Positions 28,125 to 37,481 are shown, counted from the first letter of the stretch. The stretch: DNA of 64,000 nt from Pseudodesulfovibrio senegalensis (GCF_008830225.1 NZ_WAIE01000001.1:744001-808000); one strand, 5' to 3'. Numbers and translations are program-made. Notes: a model not told the origin generated them from the sequence alone.

Positions 28125-30239
28125 ATGTCCACCAATTTGTACATTACGGCGACAGAAGAGAGAAGCGGCAAGTCCGCTATAGTTCTCGGTGTCATGCAGT
28201 TGCTTTTGCGCGAAGTGCGCAAGGCGGCGTTCTTCCGCCCGATCATCAATGATCCGGGCGACGGCCACCGGGACCACGACATCAATCTGATACTCAGCGA
28301 ATATCAGCTCGATATTCCCTACGAGGACACTTACGCCTACACGCTGAAAGAGGCGCGCGAACTGATCAATTCCGGCCAGCACGCGCTTCTTTTGGAGAAT
28401 ATTCTCAAGAAGTACAAGCAGCTGGAAGCAAAGTACAATTTCGTGCTCTGCGAAGGCACCGATTTCCAGGGCAAGGACTCGGCATTCGAGTTCGACCTCA
28501 ACGCCGATATCGCCGCCAACCTCGGCGCGCCGGTGATGGTGGTTGCCTCGGGCCGCAAGAAGGCCTCAGACGAAATCGTGAGCCTGACCCAGCTGACTGT
28601 TGATGCTCTTGAAGAGAAGGGCCTTGATGTCGTCGCCGCAGTCATCAACCGCGTGAGCCACGAACAGGACACGCAGGACATTGTCTCCAGAATACAGAGC
28701 AAGGCGCAATGCGCCGAGTTGCTCGTCTATGCCATCGCCGAAGACGAAAGCCTCGGCAATCCGAGCATGGGCGACGTGTGCCGCTGGCTTGACGGCCAGA
28801 TCCTCTACGGCCACGGCCGCATGGACACTCTTGTGGACAACTACATCATTGCAGCCATGCAGATCGGCAACTTCCTCGAATACATCGATGAAGGCAGTCT
28901 GATCATCACTCCCGGGGACCGCTCGGACATCACCCTTGCATCCCTTGCGTCCCGCCTGTCCAGCTCATACCCCAATATTGCCGGGGTGGTGCTGACCGGG
29001 GGCATTGAACCGTCACCTACCGTACACAGACTGATCGAGGGCTGGACCGGCGTCCCGGTGCCCATTGTCTCCGTTCAGGGGCATACGTATCAGGCCACCC
29101 AGAAGCTCAACGAGCTTTACGGCCGGATCCAGCCCGACGATCAGAAGAAGATTGCCTCCGCGTTGGGGCTTTTTGAATCCAGCGTGAACGTTCGCGAACT
29201 GCGCGAACGCGTGGTGGAGCGCAAGTCCACCAAGATCACGCCCAAGATGTTCGAGTACAGCCTTGTTGAAAAGGCCGCCTCGGACCGTCAGCGCATCGTG
29301 CTGCCCGAAGGTACGGGCGAGCGCGTCCTGCGTGCCACGGACATTTTGTTGCGCCGTGCCGTCGCGGACATAACCCTGCTCGGACCGGTGGACGAGATCC
29401 TGAACAAGGCCAATGGATTGGGACTTGACCTTTCCGCTGCCCAGATCATTGATCCGGTCCAGTCCGAGATGTTCGGGGACTACAAGCAGACCTACATGGA
29501 GCTGCGCAAGAAAAAGGGCGTGACCGAAGACATCGCCCATGACCGCATGGCCGACCCGACCTATTTCGGGACCATGATGGTCTTCAAGGGAGCGGCTGAC
29601 GGCATGGTTTCCGGTTCGGTCAATACCACTGCCCACACAATTCGCCCGGCGTTCGAGTTCATCAAGACCAAGCCCGGCGCAAGCATTGTTTCCTCGGTTT
29701 TCCTGATGTGCCTCAAGGACAGGGTGCTGGTATTCGGTGACTGCGCCGTGAACCCCAACCCTGGCGCTCCCCAGCTTGCTGAAATCGCCATTTCCTCGGC
29801 CCATACTGCACGCATTTTCGGCGTTGAACCTCGTGTGGCCATGCTCAGCTATTCCACGGGTTCCTCCGGGGCGGGCGCGGACGTTGAAAAGATCATCGAA
29901 GCCACCGACCTGGCCCGCAAGCGCGCCCAGGAGTGCTGCCCGGACCTGCCCATCGAAGGCCCGCTGCAGTACGACGCGGCCATTGACCCGGCCGTGGCCG
30001 CCACCAAGCTGCCCGGCAGTGACGTGGCCGGACGCGCCACCGTGTTCGTTTTCCCGGATCTGAATGCCGGGAACAACACCTACAAGGCTGTTCAGCGTGC
30101 CGCACAGGCCGTGGCCATCGGCCCTGTGCTTCAGGGCCTGAACAAGCCCGTCAACGACTTGTCCCGCGGTTGCACCGTGCCCGATATCGTCAACACCGTG
30201 GCCATTACCGCCATTCAGGCCCAGGCCGAGAAGGAATAG
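28125..30239 (+). CDS. pta: Phosphate acetyltransferase
   Basis: A 704-residue long-form Pta converting acetyl-CoA to acetyl phosphate. The N-terminal third is a BioD-like P-loop domain (ATEERSGKSAIVLG). A central DRTGG domain follows (about 215-330), and the C-terminal catalytic PTA/PTB domain has GSVNTTAHTIRPAF and MLSYSTGSSGAGADVEK. Two close ATGs exist (28119 and 28125); the second has better spacing from AGGA. ackA follows after 5 bp, giving the substrate-level phosphorylation pair that yields one ATP per acetate. Confidence 0.95.
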   Translation: MSTNLYITATEERSGKSAIVLGVMQLLLREVRKAAFFRPIINDPGDGHRDHDINLILSEYQLDIPYEDTYAYTLKEARELINSGQHALLLENILKKYKQLEAKYNFVLCEGTDFQGKDSAFEFDLNADIAANLGAPVMVVASGRKKASDEIVSLTQLTVDALEEKGLDVVAAVINRVSHEQDTQDIVSRIQSKAQCAELLVYAIAEDESLGNPSMGDVCRWLDGQILYGHGRMDTLVDNYIIAAMQIGNFLEYIDEGSLIITPGDRSDITLASLASRLSSSYPNIAGVVLTGGIEPSPTVHRLIEGWTGVPVPIVSVQGHTYQATQKLNELYGRIQPDDQKKIASALGLFESSVNVRELRERVVERKSTKITPKMFEYSLVEKAASDRQRIVLPEGTGERVLRATDILLRRAVADITLLGPVDEILNKANGLGLDLSAAQIIDPVQSEMFGDYKQTYMELRKKKGVTEDIAHDRMADPTYFGTMMVFKGAADGMVSGSVNTTAHTIRPAFEFIKTKPGASIVSSVFLMCLKDRVLVFGDCAVNPNPGAPQLAEIAISSAHTARIFGVEPRVAMLSYSTGSSGAGADVEKIIEATDLARKRAQECCPDLPIEGPLQYDAAIDPAVAATKLPGSDVAGRATVFVFPDLNAGNNTYKAVQRAAQAVAIGPVLQGLNKPVNDLSRGCTVPDIVNTVAITAIQAQAEKE

Positions 30240-30244
30240 AAAAT

Positions 30245-31453
30245 ATGAAGATTCTTGTACTCAATTCAGGCAGTTCCTCCATCAAGTACCAGCTCATCGA
30301 CATGGAGGACGAGTCTGTCCTTTGCAGCGGACTGGTGGAGCGCATTGGCCTTGAAGGCGGTGTCGTCGTCTACAAGAAGGCACCCGATACCGACGCCGAG
30401 ACCAAGACCTCCATCGACATGGAGGTTCCCTCCCATAACGAGGGGCTGCTCAAGGTCATCGAACTGATCACCACTGGCGAAACCGCCGTGATCAAGGACA
30501 AATCGGAAATCGGCGCTCTGGGACACCGCGTCGTCCATGGCGGTGAGTACTTCAGCGAACCCACCGTGGTCGATGACGAGGTGATCAAGGGCATCGAAGC
30601 CTGCATCCCGCTGGCTCCGCTGCACAACGCGGCCCACCTTGCCGGAATCCGGGTCGGAGCCGACCTGTTCCCCGGCGTTCCCCAGGTGGTCGTGTTCGAT
30701 ACCGCCTTTCATCAGACCCTGCCCGAGCATGCATACATGTATGCATTGCCGTATGAACTCTATACGGAAAACAAGATTCGCCGTTACGGAGCTCATGGCA
30801 CGTCCCATAAGTTCGTTGCGGGCGAAATGGCCAGGATTTTGGAAAAGCCGCTTGAAGACTGCAACATCATCACCGTGCACCTTGGCAACGGCAGTTCCAT
30901 GTCGGCCGTGAAGAACGGCAAGTGCGTGGACACGTCCATGGGCCTGACCCCCCTGGCGGGTCTGGTCATGGGGACCCGCTGCGGCGATATCGACCCGGCC
31001 GTGGTGGCCTACCTGGCTCGCAACAAGGGCATGAGCGTGGATGAGATCGACACACTGCTCAACAAGAAGTCCGGCCTTGAAGGCATGTGCGGCATGTCCG
31101 ACATGCGCGACATTCATGCCGCCGCGGACAAGGGTGACAAGCGCGCTGCCATGGCTGTGGCCGTGCAGACCTATCGCAACAAGAAGTACATCGGTTCCTA
31201 CATGGCCGCCCTCGGTCGTGTGGATGCCATCGTCTTTACCGCAGGCATCGGCGAAAACGACGACATCGTCCGTTTGGAGAGCCTGCGCGGAATGGAAAAT
31301 CTCGGTATCGTTGTGGACGAAGCCGCAAACGCGGAACGTTCCAGTGAGCCGAAAAAAATAAGTGCCGACAACAGTGTTGTCGACGTGTGGGTTATTCCCA
31401 CCAACGAGGAACTGGCCATCGCACGGGAAACGCGGGACGTTCTCGCTTCCTAG
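30245..31453 (+). CDS. ackA: Acetate kinase
   Basis: A 402-residue ASKHA-fold kinase making ATP and acetate from acetyl phosphate. The N-terminal signature LVLNSGSSSIKYQL, the catalytic-Arg region GHRVVHGG, FDTAFHQTLP, and the phosphate-binding VHLGNGSSM plus FTAGIGENDD are all present. AAGGA precedes the ATG, 5 bp after pta. A GC-rich hairpin without T-run follows before the LUD gene. It is the last step of lactate fermentation to acetate in the operon. Confidence 0.97.
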   Translation: MKILVLNSGSSSIKYQLIDMEDESVLCSGLVERIGLEGGVVVYKKAPDTDAETKTSIDMEVPSHNEGLLKVIELITTGETAVIKDKSEIGALGHRVVHGGEYFSEPTVVDDEVIKGIEACIPLAPLHNAAHLAGIRVGADLFPGVPQVVVFDTAFHQTLPEHAYMYALPYELYTENKIRRYGAHGTSHKFVAGEMARILEKPLEDCNIITVHLGNGSSMSAVKNGKCVDTSMGLTPLAGLVMGTRCGDIDPAVVAYLARNKGMSVDEIDTLLNKKSGLEGMCGMSDMRDIHAAADKGDKRAAMAVAVQTYRNKKYIGSYMAALGRVDAIVFTAGIGENDDIVRLESLRGMENLGIVVDEAANAERSSEPKKISADNSVVDVWVIPTNEELAIARETRDVLAS

Positions 31454-31491
31454 TTTTTGGTCGGTCCAATACGAATTCCCTCTTTGTGCGG

Positions 31492-31511
31492 GGGCGGCCC
31501 TTGGGCCGCCC
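31492..31511 (+). other. intercistronic hairpin (ackA-LUD)
   Basis: GGGCGGCCC-TT-GGGCCGCCC, a perfect GC-rich palindrome 39 bp after the ackA stop and 23 bp before the next start, without a T-run. Confidence 0.65.
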
Positions 31512-31533
31512 TGAGGGAGAAATGTGAGGAGCT

Positions 31534-32157
31534 ATGACAAATCAAGAATGTGTTGCTTTGTTTACGGAGAAGGCGACAGCGGTTTCGGCCGTGGTCACCG
31601 AGATCAAGAAGCCGGTCGACGCATTGAATTACGTGGTCGAGCTTTGCGACAAGAAGGAAGCCTGCCAGTTGATGCCCGTCGGGTGTGAGCAGGCCCTCTC
31701 CGATGAGGCCGAGGCTGTCTGCGAGACCAAGCAGGGCAAGATCGTTGCCGCGCCGGGTCTTGATTCGAAAACCTTCAAGATGCTCAAGACCCGTTGTGAA
31801 AAGGCCGGTCTGGAGCTCATTGATTCCGGCATGCGCGATCATCTGGCCGGAATCGACATCGGCTTCACCGAGGTCCAGCATGGCATTGCCGAAACCGGCA
31901 CGCTGGTTCTGGCCTCCAAAAAGGAAGAAGTGCGTTTGGCCACCATGGTCAGCGAGATTCATGTGGCGCTGCTGCCCAAGTCCAAGATCGTGGAAACTTC
32001 CTATGACGTTGAAAAGCATCTTCTCGACGCCATGAAGGACACTCCCGACTACCACGCCTTCATCACAGGCGCGAGCCGGACCGCCGACATCGAGCGCGTT
32101 CTTGCTCTCGGTGTCCACGGCCCCCTGGAACTTCACATCCTGCTCTTGGAGGACTAG
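31534..32157 (+). CDS. LUD-domain protein (LutC/LldG-like) of L-lactate dehydrogenase
   Basis: A 207-residue LUD (lactate utilisation) domain protein. Typical motifs are IGFTEVQHGIAETGTLVL (about residues 110-127), HVALLPKSKIVE and a C-terminal ITGASRTADIERVLALGVHGP, the LutC/YkgG signature. It is the small subunit of the non-flavin L-lactate dehydrogenase complex (LldG/LutC). GAGGAG precedes the ATG. Its stop is 1 nt before the start of the LutAB fusion, so the two are translationally coupled. Confidence 0.9.
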   Translation: MTNQECVALFTEKATAVSAVVTEIKKPVDALNYVVELCDKKEACQLMPVGCEQALSDEAEAVCETKQGKIVAAPGLDSKTFKMLKTRCEKAGLELIDSGMRDHLAGIDIGFTEVQHGIAETGTLVLASKKEEVRLATMVSEIHVALLPKSKIVETSYDVEKHLLDAMKDTPDYHAFITGASRTADIERVLALGVHGPLELHILLLED

Positions 32158-32158
32158 C

Positions 32159-34306
32159 ATGCAGAAAGCCGACAATCTCAAGGAATATCGTGAAGAGCTG
32201 CATGAGTCTCTGGATAACGACTTTCTGCGGACTTCACTCGATAATTTTGCCGTGGCCTACAGGGCCGGACGCGCCAATGCCTTCAAGGGCATGGACGTCA
32301 AGGGCCTGATTCGCAAGGTTGCGGATTCCAAGGACTACGCTGCCCAGCATCTCGATGAACTGTATGAACAGTTCAAGGAAAATGCCGAGGCCGCCGGCGT
32401 CAAGGTTCATTTCGCCAAGGACGCAGACGAAGCCAACAGTATCATCAGCCGCATCGCCCTGGATTCCAACTGCAAGAAAATCGTCAAATCCAAGTCCATG
32501 ACCGCAGAGGAAACCCTGCTCAACCACGCGTTGGAAGACCATGGCCTCGAGGTCACGGAAACCGACCTTGGAGAATGGATCATCCAGCTTCGCCACGAAG
32601 GGCCGAGCCACATGGTCATGCCCGCCATTCACCTTTCCCGGTATCAGGTCAAGGACCTCTTTTCCAAGGTCACGGGCAAGGATCAGGATTCGGACATTGA
32701 AAAGCTGGTCAAGGTTGCTCGCCGCGAGCTTCGCCGCAAGTATGCCGAGGCCGACATGGGCATTTCCGGCGCCAACTTCGCTGTTGCCGAAACCGGTGGC
32801 ATCGGGCTGGTGACCAACGAGGGCAACGCCCGTCTTGTGACCACGCTGCCCCGCGTGCACGTTGCGCTCATGGGTATGGACAAGCTGGTTCCGACCCTGC
32901 ACGACGCCCTGCGTACCATCAAGGTGCTGCCGCGCAACGCCACCGGACAGGCCATCACTTCCTACGTGACCTGGATCACCGGTGCCAACGAATGCGCGCC
33001 CGGTCCGGACGGCAAAAAGGAAATTCATTTTGTTGTTCTGGACAACGGACGCCGCGAACTGGCCAAGGACCCGCTGTTCTCGCAGGTCCTGCGCTGTGTC
33101 CGCTGCGGAGCATGCGCCAACGTCTGCCCGGTGTACCGCCTTGTGGGCGGCCACAAGATGGGGCACATCTACATCGGCGCCATCGGTCTGATTCTGACCT
33201 ATTTCTTCCATGGCAAGGAAAAGGCCAAGAACCTGGTCCAGAACTGCATCAACTGTGAAGCCTGCAAGGATATCTGCGCGGGCGGCATTGATCTGCCGCG
33301 GCTCATCAAGGAAATTCACGCACGCATTCAGGACGAGGACGGCCACCCGCTGCCCAGCCTGCTGCTCGGCAAACTGCTGCGCAACCGCCGTCTGTTCCAC
33401 ACGCTGTTGCGTACTGCCAAGTATGCCCAGAAGCCCATGGAAGAGGGCGAAGGCTACCTGCGCCATCTGCCCATGATGTTCAGCAACCAGAACTTCCGCG
33501 CACTGCCCACCATTGCGGAGAAACCGTTCCGCGACATGTGGAAGGACATCCGTCCCGAGGTCAAGAACCCGCAGTACCGGGTGGGCCTGTTCTCCGGTTG
33601 TGTTCAGGACTTTGTCTACCCCGAGCAGATGAAGGCCTGTGTCAAGATTCTTGGCGACAATCAGGTCGAGATGGAATTCCCGGACAAGCAGTCCTGTTGC
33701 GGCCTGCCCGTACAGATGATGGGCGAGAAAAAGGCTGCCCGGGATGTGGCCATCCAGAACCTGCGCGCCTTCCAGAAAGGCAATTACGACTATGTCGTGA
33801 CCCTGTGCGCCTCCTGCGCATCGCACCTGAAGCACAGCTATCCCAAGCTGGTGGCCGGCGATCCGCAACTGGAGTCCCTGGCCATGGAATTCAGCCGCAA
33901 GGTCATCGACTACAGTTCGTTCGTCCACGACGTGCTCAGGGTCTCCGACGACGCGTTCCGCAAGAGCAACGAGTCCGCCACGTACCATGCTCCGTGCCAC
34001 CTGTGCCGGGGACTGGACGTGCACGACGCGCCGCGGGATCTGATCAAGACCGCAGGTCTGGAGTATCGCGAGTGCGACGAAGAGGAAGTCTGCTGTGGAT
34101 TTGGCGGAACCTTCTCCATGAAGTTCCCCGAACTTTCCAGCGAATTGCTCAGGAAGAAGCTCGACAACGTTGAAGCGACCGGTGCCGACATCCTGCTGAC
34201 CGACTGCCCCGGCTGCATCATGCAGCTGCGAGGTGGACTGCGTCGTCGCGGTTCCAAGGTTCAGGTCAAGCACGTTGCCGAGGTCATGGCGGAAAACAAG
34301 AAATAA
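32159..34306 (+). CDS. LutB-LutA fusion, L-lactate dehydrogenase LUD/Fe-S/CCG subunit
   Basis: A 715-residue fusion. Residues 1-300 are a LUD (LutB-type) domain with GISGANFAVAETGGIGLV and ARLVTTLPRVHVAL. Residues 313-375 are a 2[4Fe-4S] ferredoxin domain (CVRCGACANVCPVY from C313, CINCEACKDIC from C363). The C-terminal half has two CCG domains equal to LutA (FSGCVQD...SCCGLP and HAPCHLCRG...VCCGFGGTFS). LutA and LutB, separate in Bacillus, are thus in one chain, with LutC encoded just upstream. It should oxidise L-lactate to pyruvate. The ATG at 32159 lies 1 nt after the LutC stop. It ends the operon; a hairpin follows at 34391. Confidence 0.92.
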   Translation: MQKADNLKEYREELHESLDNDFLRTSLDNFAVAYRAGRANAFKGMDVKGLIRKVADSKDYAAQHLDELYEQFKENAEAAGVKVHFAKDADEANSIISRIALDSNCKKIVKSKSMTAEETLLNHALEDHGLEVTETDLGEWIIQLRHEGPSHMVMPAIHLSRYQVKDLFSKVTGKDQDSDIEKLVKVARRELRRKYAEADMGISGANFAVAETGGIGLVTNEGNARLVTTLPRVHVALMGMDKLVPTLHDALRTIKVLPRNATGQAITSYVTWITGANECAPGPDGKKEIHFVVLDNGRRELAKDPLFSQVLRCVRCGACANVCPVYRLVGGHKMGHIYIGAIGLILTYFFHGKEKAKNLVQNCINCEACKDICAGGIDLPRLIKEIHARIQDEDGHPLPSLLLGKLLRNRRLFHTLLRTAKYAQKPMEEGEGYLRHLPMMFSNQNFRALPTIAEKPFRDMWKDIRPEVKNPQYRVGLFSGCVQDFVYPEQMKACVKILGDNQVEMEFPDKQSCCGLPVQMMGEKKAARDVAIQNLRAFQKGNYDYVVTLCASCASHLKHSYPKLVAGDPQLESLAMEFSRKVIDYSSFVHDVLRVSDDAFRKSNESATYHAPCHLCRGLDVHDAPRDLIKTAGLEYRECDEEEVCCGFGGTFSMKFPELSSELLRKKLDNVEATGADILLTDCPGCIMQLRGGLRRRGSKVQVKHVAEVMAENKK

Positions 34307-34390
34307 CCAATCATGCATGAGGCCCGGGGGCGGTTGGACCGCAATCCCTCGAAGTGACGCCACGCTTACTCCGTACTCCGGGCCTTTTCC

Positions 34391-34421
34391 GGGCCTTCCG
34401 TTTTGCGGCGGAAGGCCCTTT
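34391..34421 (+). terminator. terminator after the lactate operon
   Basis: GGGCCTTCCG-N8-CGGAAGGCCC followed by a short TTT, 84 bp after the last operon stop. The U-tract is short but the position and stem suit a terminator. Confidence 0.7.
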
Positions 34422-34492
34422 AAAAGAATTTCACACTGTTTTGGCAATACATTTTTTCGCCTCCGGGGGGCTGGCGATGTTTGGAGGGTGGT

Positions 34493-36103
34493 ATGAAGAA
34501 TGAAGTTTCCGAATCGGCATTAGCCACTCCCGTGGTGGCGCTTGCCGTCTATCTGGGCGTGTTCGGCCTATGTGCAGCGGCAGTGTATGTGTTGCATGTG
34601 ATGCAGATGGGCTGGATGCTCATGAGCGTTGCCATCGGCGCCGTCGCAGTTTTGGGTGCAGTGCTGCTGTATGTGTTTTTGGTCCGGCGGGTAAGCAGGC
34701 CTGCTGCTGCGGTGCAGGGATATCTGCACGACGTGGCCGAAGGCCGCTACTCGGTAGCGCTGGACCAGGCGTTTCCCGGCGAGTTCCTGGGCCTTGGCCA
34801 CGCCGCCCGCGAACTGGTCGGTTGTTACAAGGATCGTCTCGGCTATGCCCAGGGCATTCTGGACGGATTGCCGGTTCCCACCTGTGTGGTGGATACGGAC
34901 CAACGCATCACGTTCCTGAACAAGGAGTGCATGGACATGATGGATTCGGACCGCAATCCCGAAGATTATTACGGGAAAAAGATTTCGCAGATTTTTTACA
35001 AGGATGACCGTGACGCTCTGATCGGCGACTGCATGCGCAAGGACTACAAGGCGCATCACCGCCCGGCCGTGTTCCGCACGGACAAGGCGCGCGACATATC
35101 GGTTTTGGCCAATCTTTCCCCGTTGGCGGATTTGGAAGGGAAGATCATCGGCGGGTTCTGCATGTATCTGGACGTGACCGAACTCAAGGATCGCGAACAG
35201 CAGATATCCGATCAGAACCGGCAGATATCCCAAGCTGCTGAGGAAGCCGGAGACATTTCTGCCCGCCTTGCCGCGGCGGCCGAGCAATTGAGCCGCTCCG
35301 TGGTTTCGGCCCGGTCCGGCGCCGCCACCCAGCGGGACAGGACCACGGAAACAGCCACGGCAATGGAAGAGATGAACGCCACAGTGGCCGAGGTGGCCCA
35401 GCATGCCGTGGCCGCGGCCGAGAGCGCGGAACAGGCCAAGGATGAAGCCACTGAAGGTTCGGCCGTTGTCGCCGAGGTGATTTCCGCCATCGATGAAGTG
35501 GATAACCGCGCAGGCGAATTGCGTGTGTCCATGGAGTCGCTTGGCGGCAAGGCCGAGGAAATTGGCAAGGTGCTGGTCGTGATCGAAGACATTGCCGACC
35601 AGACCAACCTGCTGGCGCTCAACGCTGCCATTGAGGCGGCCCGGGCCGGTGAGGCCGGACGCGGATTTGCCGTAGTTGCGGACGAGGTCCGCAAGCTTGC
35701 GGAGAAAACCATGCAGGCCACTTCCGAGGTCGGGGTTGCCGTTGGCAGTATTCAGGACGGAGCCAGCCAAAACGTGCAGGCCACGGAAGTGGCGGTGGAA
35801 TCCGTGCAAAAAAGTACGGCGCTGGCCAAACGGTCCGGCGAGGCTCTGGAGCGGATCGTGGCGGAATCCGACGCAACTGCGGATCGAGTGCGCAGCATTG
35901 CCGCAGCGGCGGAGCAGCAATCCGCGGCCAGCGAGGAGATCAATCAGGCCACGCTGGAAGTGAGCCGGATTTCGGAACAGACCGATGGGGAAATGGAAGC
36001 TGCGTCCGCAGCCGTGGAAGAGCTTTCATTGTTGGCCGAAAATCTGGTTGGGCTGATTTCCTCCATGGGCGGCGGATCTCAAAGCGACGCCGAGCAGCAA
36101 TAG
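34493..36103 (+). CDS. Methyl-accepting chemotaxis protein with PAS domain
   Basis: A 536-residue chemoreceptor. Two N-terminal membrane helices (about residues 12-32 and 40-62) enclose almost no periplasmic loop. A HAMP-like segment follows ([14 protein letters not shown]), then a cytoplasmic PAS domain (about 105-235) and the long coiled-coil signalling domain. The hairpin tip reads [24 protein letters not shown], here seen from about residue 363. Sensing is therefore probably cytoplasmic or via the membrane (redox or energy state) through PAS. GGAGGG precedes the ATG. It follows the lactate operon terminator on the same strand and may be separately transcribed. Confidence 0.93.
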   Translation: MKNEVSESALATPVVALAVYLGVFGLCAAAVYVLHVMQMGWMLMSVAIGAVAVLGAVLLYVFLVRRVSRPAAAVQGYLHDVAEGRYSVALDQAFPGEFLGLGHAARELVGCYKDRLGYAQGILDGLPVPTCVVDTDQRITFLNKECMDMMDSDRNPEDYYGKKISQIFYKDDRDALIGDCMRKDYKAHHRPAVFRTDKARDISVLANLSPLADLEGKIIGGFCMYLDVTELKDREQQISDQNRQISQAAEEAGDISARLAAAAEQLSRSVVSARSGAATQRDRTTETATAMEEMNATVAEVAQHAVAAAESAEQAKDEATEGSAVVAEVISAIDEVDNRAGELRVSMESLGGKAEEIGKVLVVIEDIADQTNLLALNAAIEAARAGEAGRGFAVVADEVRKLAEKTMQATSEVGVAVGSIQDGASQNVQATEVAVESVQKSTALAKRSGEALERIVAESDATADRVRSIAAAAEQQSAASEEINQATLEVSRISEQTDGEMEAASAAVEELSLLAENLVGLISSMGGGSQSDAEQQ

Positions 36104-36275
36104 CCTGTGTTGCCGCAGGTTGGCACAAGCAAACGCATGTGTGCGCATGTTTCTGTCAGCGGGTGCAACAAGCGAACCCCCGGAGCTGTTTTAGACCGGT
36201 TATAGATGGCGGCTATCGGGTGACAATGCCGCAGGAGTTGTTATTTTGTATGTAAGGCGGGAAGTGTTGGTTTTC

Positions 36276-36291
36276 TGGCCCGCTAATTGCT
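36276..36291 (+). promoter_or_regulatory. sigma54 promoter of the Dabb gene
   Basis: TGGCCCG-N4-TTGCT has exact -24/-12 spacing and a perfect -12 box; the only change in the -24 box is TGGCCC for TGGCAC. The start would be near 36302, leaving about 33 nt before the ATG at 36335 with its AAGGAT site. The upstream 36104-36270 has a direct repeat CGCATGT-GTG-CGCATGT that could bind an activator. Confidence 0.7.
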
Positions 36292-36334
36292 TAATTGAAT
36301 GGAAACGAACTGAACAACATAAGGATATACGGCA

Positions 36335-36637
36335 ATGATCAAGCATATTGTAATGTGGAAACTCAAGGACAACGCCGAAGGCGCGGAAGCCTCTGCCAAC
36401 GCTGTAAAAATGAAGGAAATGCTTGAAGGACTTCGTGGCCGGATTCCCGGTCTCGTGAATATCGAAGTCGGAATCGAAATGGTGGAGAGCGTGCCCGAGT
36501 GTGATGTTGTGCTGTACTCGGAAATCGAAACCCGGGAGGCCCTTGAGGCGTATCAGATTCACCCCGAGCATCAGGCTTGCGTGGCGTTCATCAAGAACGT
36601 GGTCAGCGAGCGCAGGGTGGTGGATTACGAAATATAG
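36335..36637 (+). CDS. Dabb-domain (stress-responsive A/B barrel) protein
   Basis: A 100-residue ferredoxin-like dimeric A/B barrel (Dabb) protein. The family pattern is an N-terminal MIKHIVMWKLKD strand, a long helix, a central GLVNIEVGIEM strand, VVLYSEIETREALEAYQIHPEHQA and a terminal RRVVDYE strand. Such proteins are stress-induced in some organisms or act as small-molecule-binding or enzyme dimers; the function here is unknown. The strong sigma54 promoter just upstream is unusual for this family. It may be co-transcribed with the Cys/His-rich gene 92 bp downstream. Confidence 0.85.
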   Translation: MIKHIVMWKLKDNAEGAEASANAVKMKEMLEGLRGRIPGLVNIEVGIEMVESVPECDVVLYSEIETREALEAYQIHPEHQACVAFIKNVVSERRVVDYEI

Positions 36638-36729
36638 GCCGGCCGGACTGGAAAACGGTGGAACACCCGCCAGAGCCTGGCCTGAAACGCATGCCGTGAC
36701 GGCGTGCGGCCATGAAAGGAGGACGTATC

Positions 36730-37098
36730 ATGACGGTGCGATTCGACCAAAGCAGACGCAGGTTCATCTGCCGCTGGCAGGAACCGACCCAGATCACCAT
36801 TGACAAAAAGACCGGAACCATCAACCGGACCCGGATGATCAGCATCAAGGTCAGCGAGACCGGAAAGCTGAACAAGAGGGATTGTTCCCGCCACGAGGGA
36901 CACCCCATGTATCCGCATATCAACAGGTTCAACCGCAAGCTCAACCAGATGAACTATTTCCCTCGCAAATCGCAGGGACACAAGTGCGTGTGCTGCGGCA
37001 CGGAGGAGGATGTGAGTCCTCATTACGACATTGAGAGCAAATCGGTTCTCTGGCTGTGCAGGAAGCATCAGTTCGGTTGTCCCATGTCGGATGCCTGA
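36730..37098 (+). CDS. small basic protein with Cys/His zinc-site motif (unknown)
   Basis: A 122-residue protein that I do not recognise. The N-terminal two thirds are basic and strand-rich (RRRFICRWQEPTQITIDKKT). The C-terminus holds CVCCG, then H, then CRKHQFGC (about residues 87-117), a likely zinc-binding site resembling HNH/treble-clef knuckles but without the H-N-H catalytic triad. AGGAGG precedes the ATG. The upstream neighbour is the sigma54-controlled Dabb gene, 92 bp away on the same strand. A long hairpin follows the stop. A nucleic-acid-binding role is possible but unproven. Confidence 0.6.
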   Translation: MTVRFDQSRRRFICRWQEPTQITIDKKTGTINRTRMISIKVSETGKLNKRDCSRHEGHPMYPHINRFNRKLNQMNYFPRKSQGHKCVCCGTEEDVSPHYDIESKSVLWLCRKHQFGCPMSDA

Positions 37099-37121
37099 TT
37101 CGCTGTTTTTGCGACATCACA

Positions 37122-37159
37122 AACAAGGCCCTATCGAAATTTTTCGATAGGGCCTTGTT
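37122..37159. terminator. 18-bp palindromic terminator-like hairpin
   Basis: AACAAGGCCCTATCGAAA and its exact complement are separated by 2 nt. It lies 24 bp after the Cys/His gene. There is no T-run, but the perfect stem should stop or protect the transcript. Confidence 0.7.
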
Positions 37160-37481
37160 CATGTGGAGGAGTTAAGGGTTGGTAGGAGGCTATGTCGTTT
37201 GTATTCATTGAAGCAAGGCGTGTGCCAGAATTTCATGCGAGTGTGATTTTTCCAATATACCAATTATTTCAAAGTGTTATTTTTTCGAGCCTTTCGGGCT
37301 GTCATGTGGGTGGTGTCGTATTTTTTCAAAAATGCACAAGAATGTGAACGAAAAGCGTTTGTTTTTGCATATTTTGTAGATTTTTCAGTGTTTAGATTTT
37401 TTGTGCAGTTCAGGACAAGGACCCTCAATTGGTATACACTACTATGAGTTGAAAAATGCAATGGTTGTGCGGGGTGGTACC
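37160..37481 (+). other. low-GC promoter region of the receiver-kinase gene
   Basis: This stretch is markedly AT-richer than its surroundings, with many T-runs. It holds a small hairpin AGCC-TTTCG-GGCT (about 37290-37302) and an imperfect inverted pair CAAAAATGCA / TGCATATTTTG. No convincing -10/-35 or sigma54 element was found, and no gene is seen. Confidence 0.4.

Noticed and set aside
34441-34457. TTGGCAATACATTTTTT as a sigma54 promoter for the chemoreceptor
   Set aside because: The -24 box is present but there is no TTGC at -12.
36117-36137. TTGGCACAAGCAAACGCA as a sigma54 site
   Set aside because: The spacing between GG and GC is off by one, and the -12 half is poor. The site at 36276 is far better.
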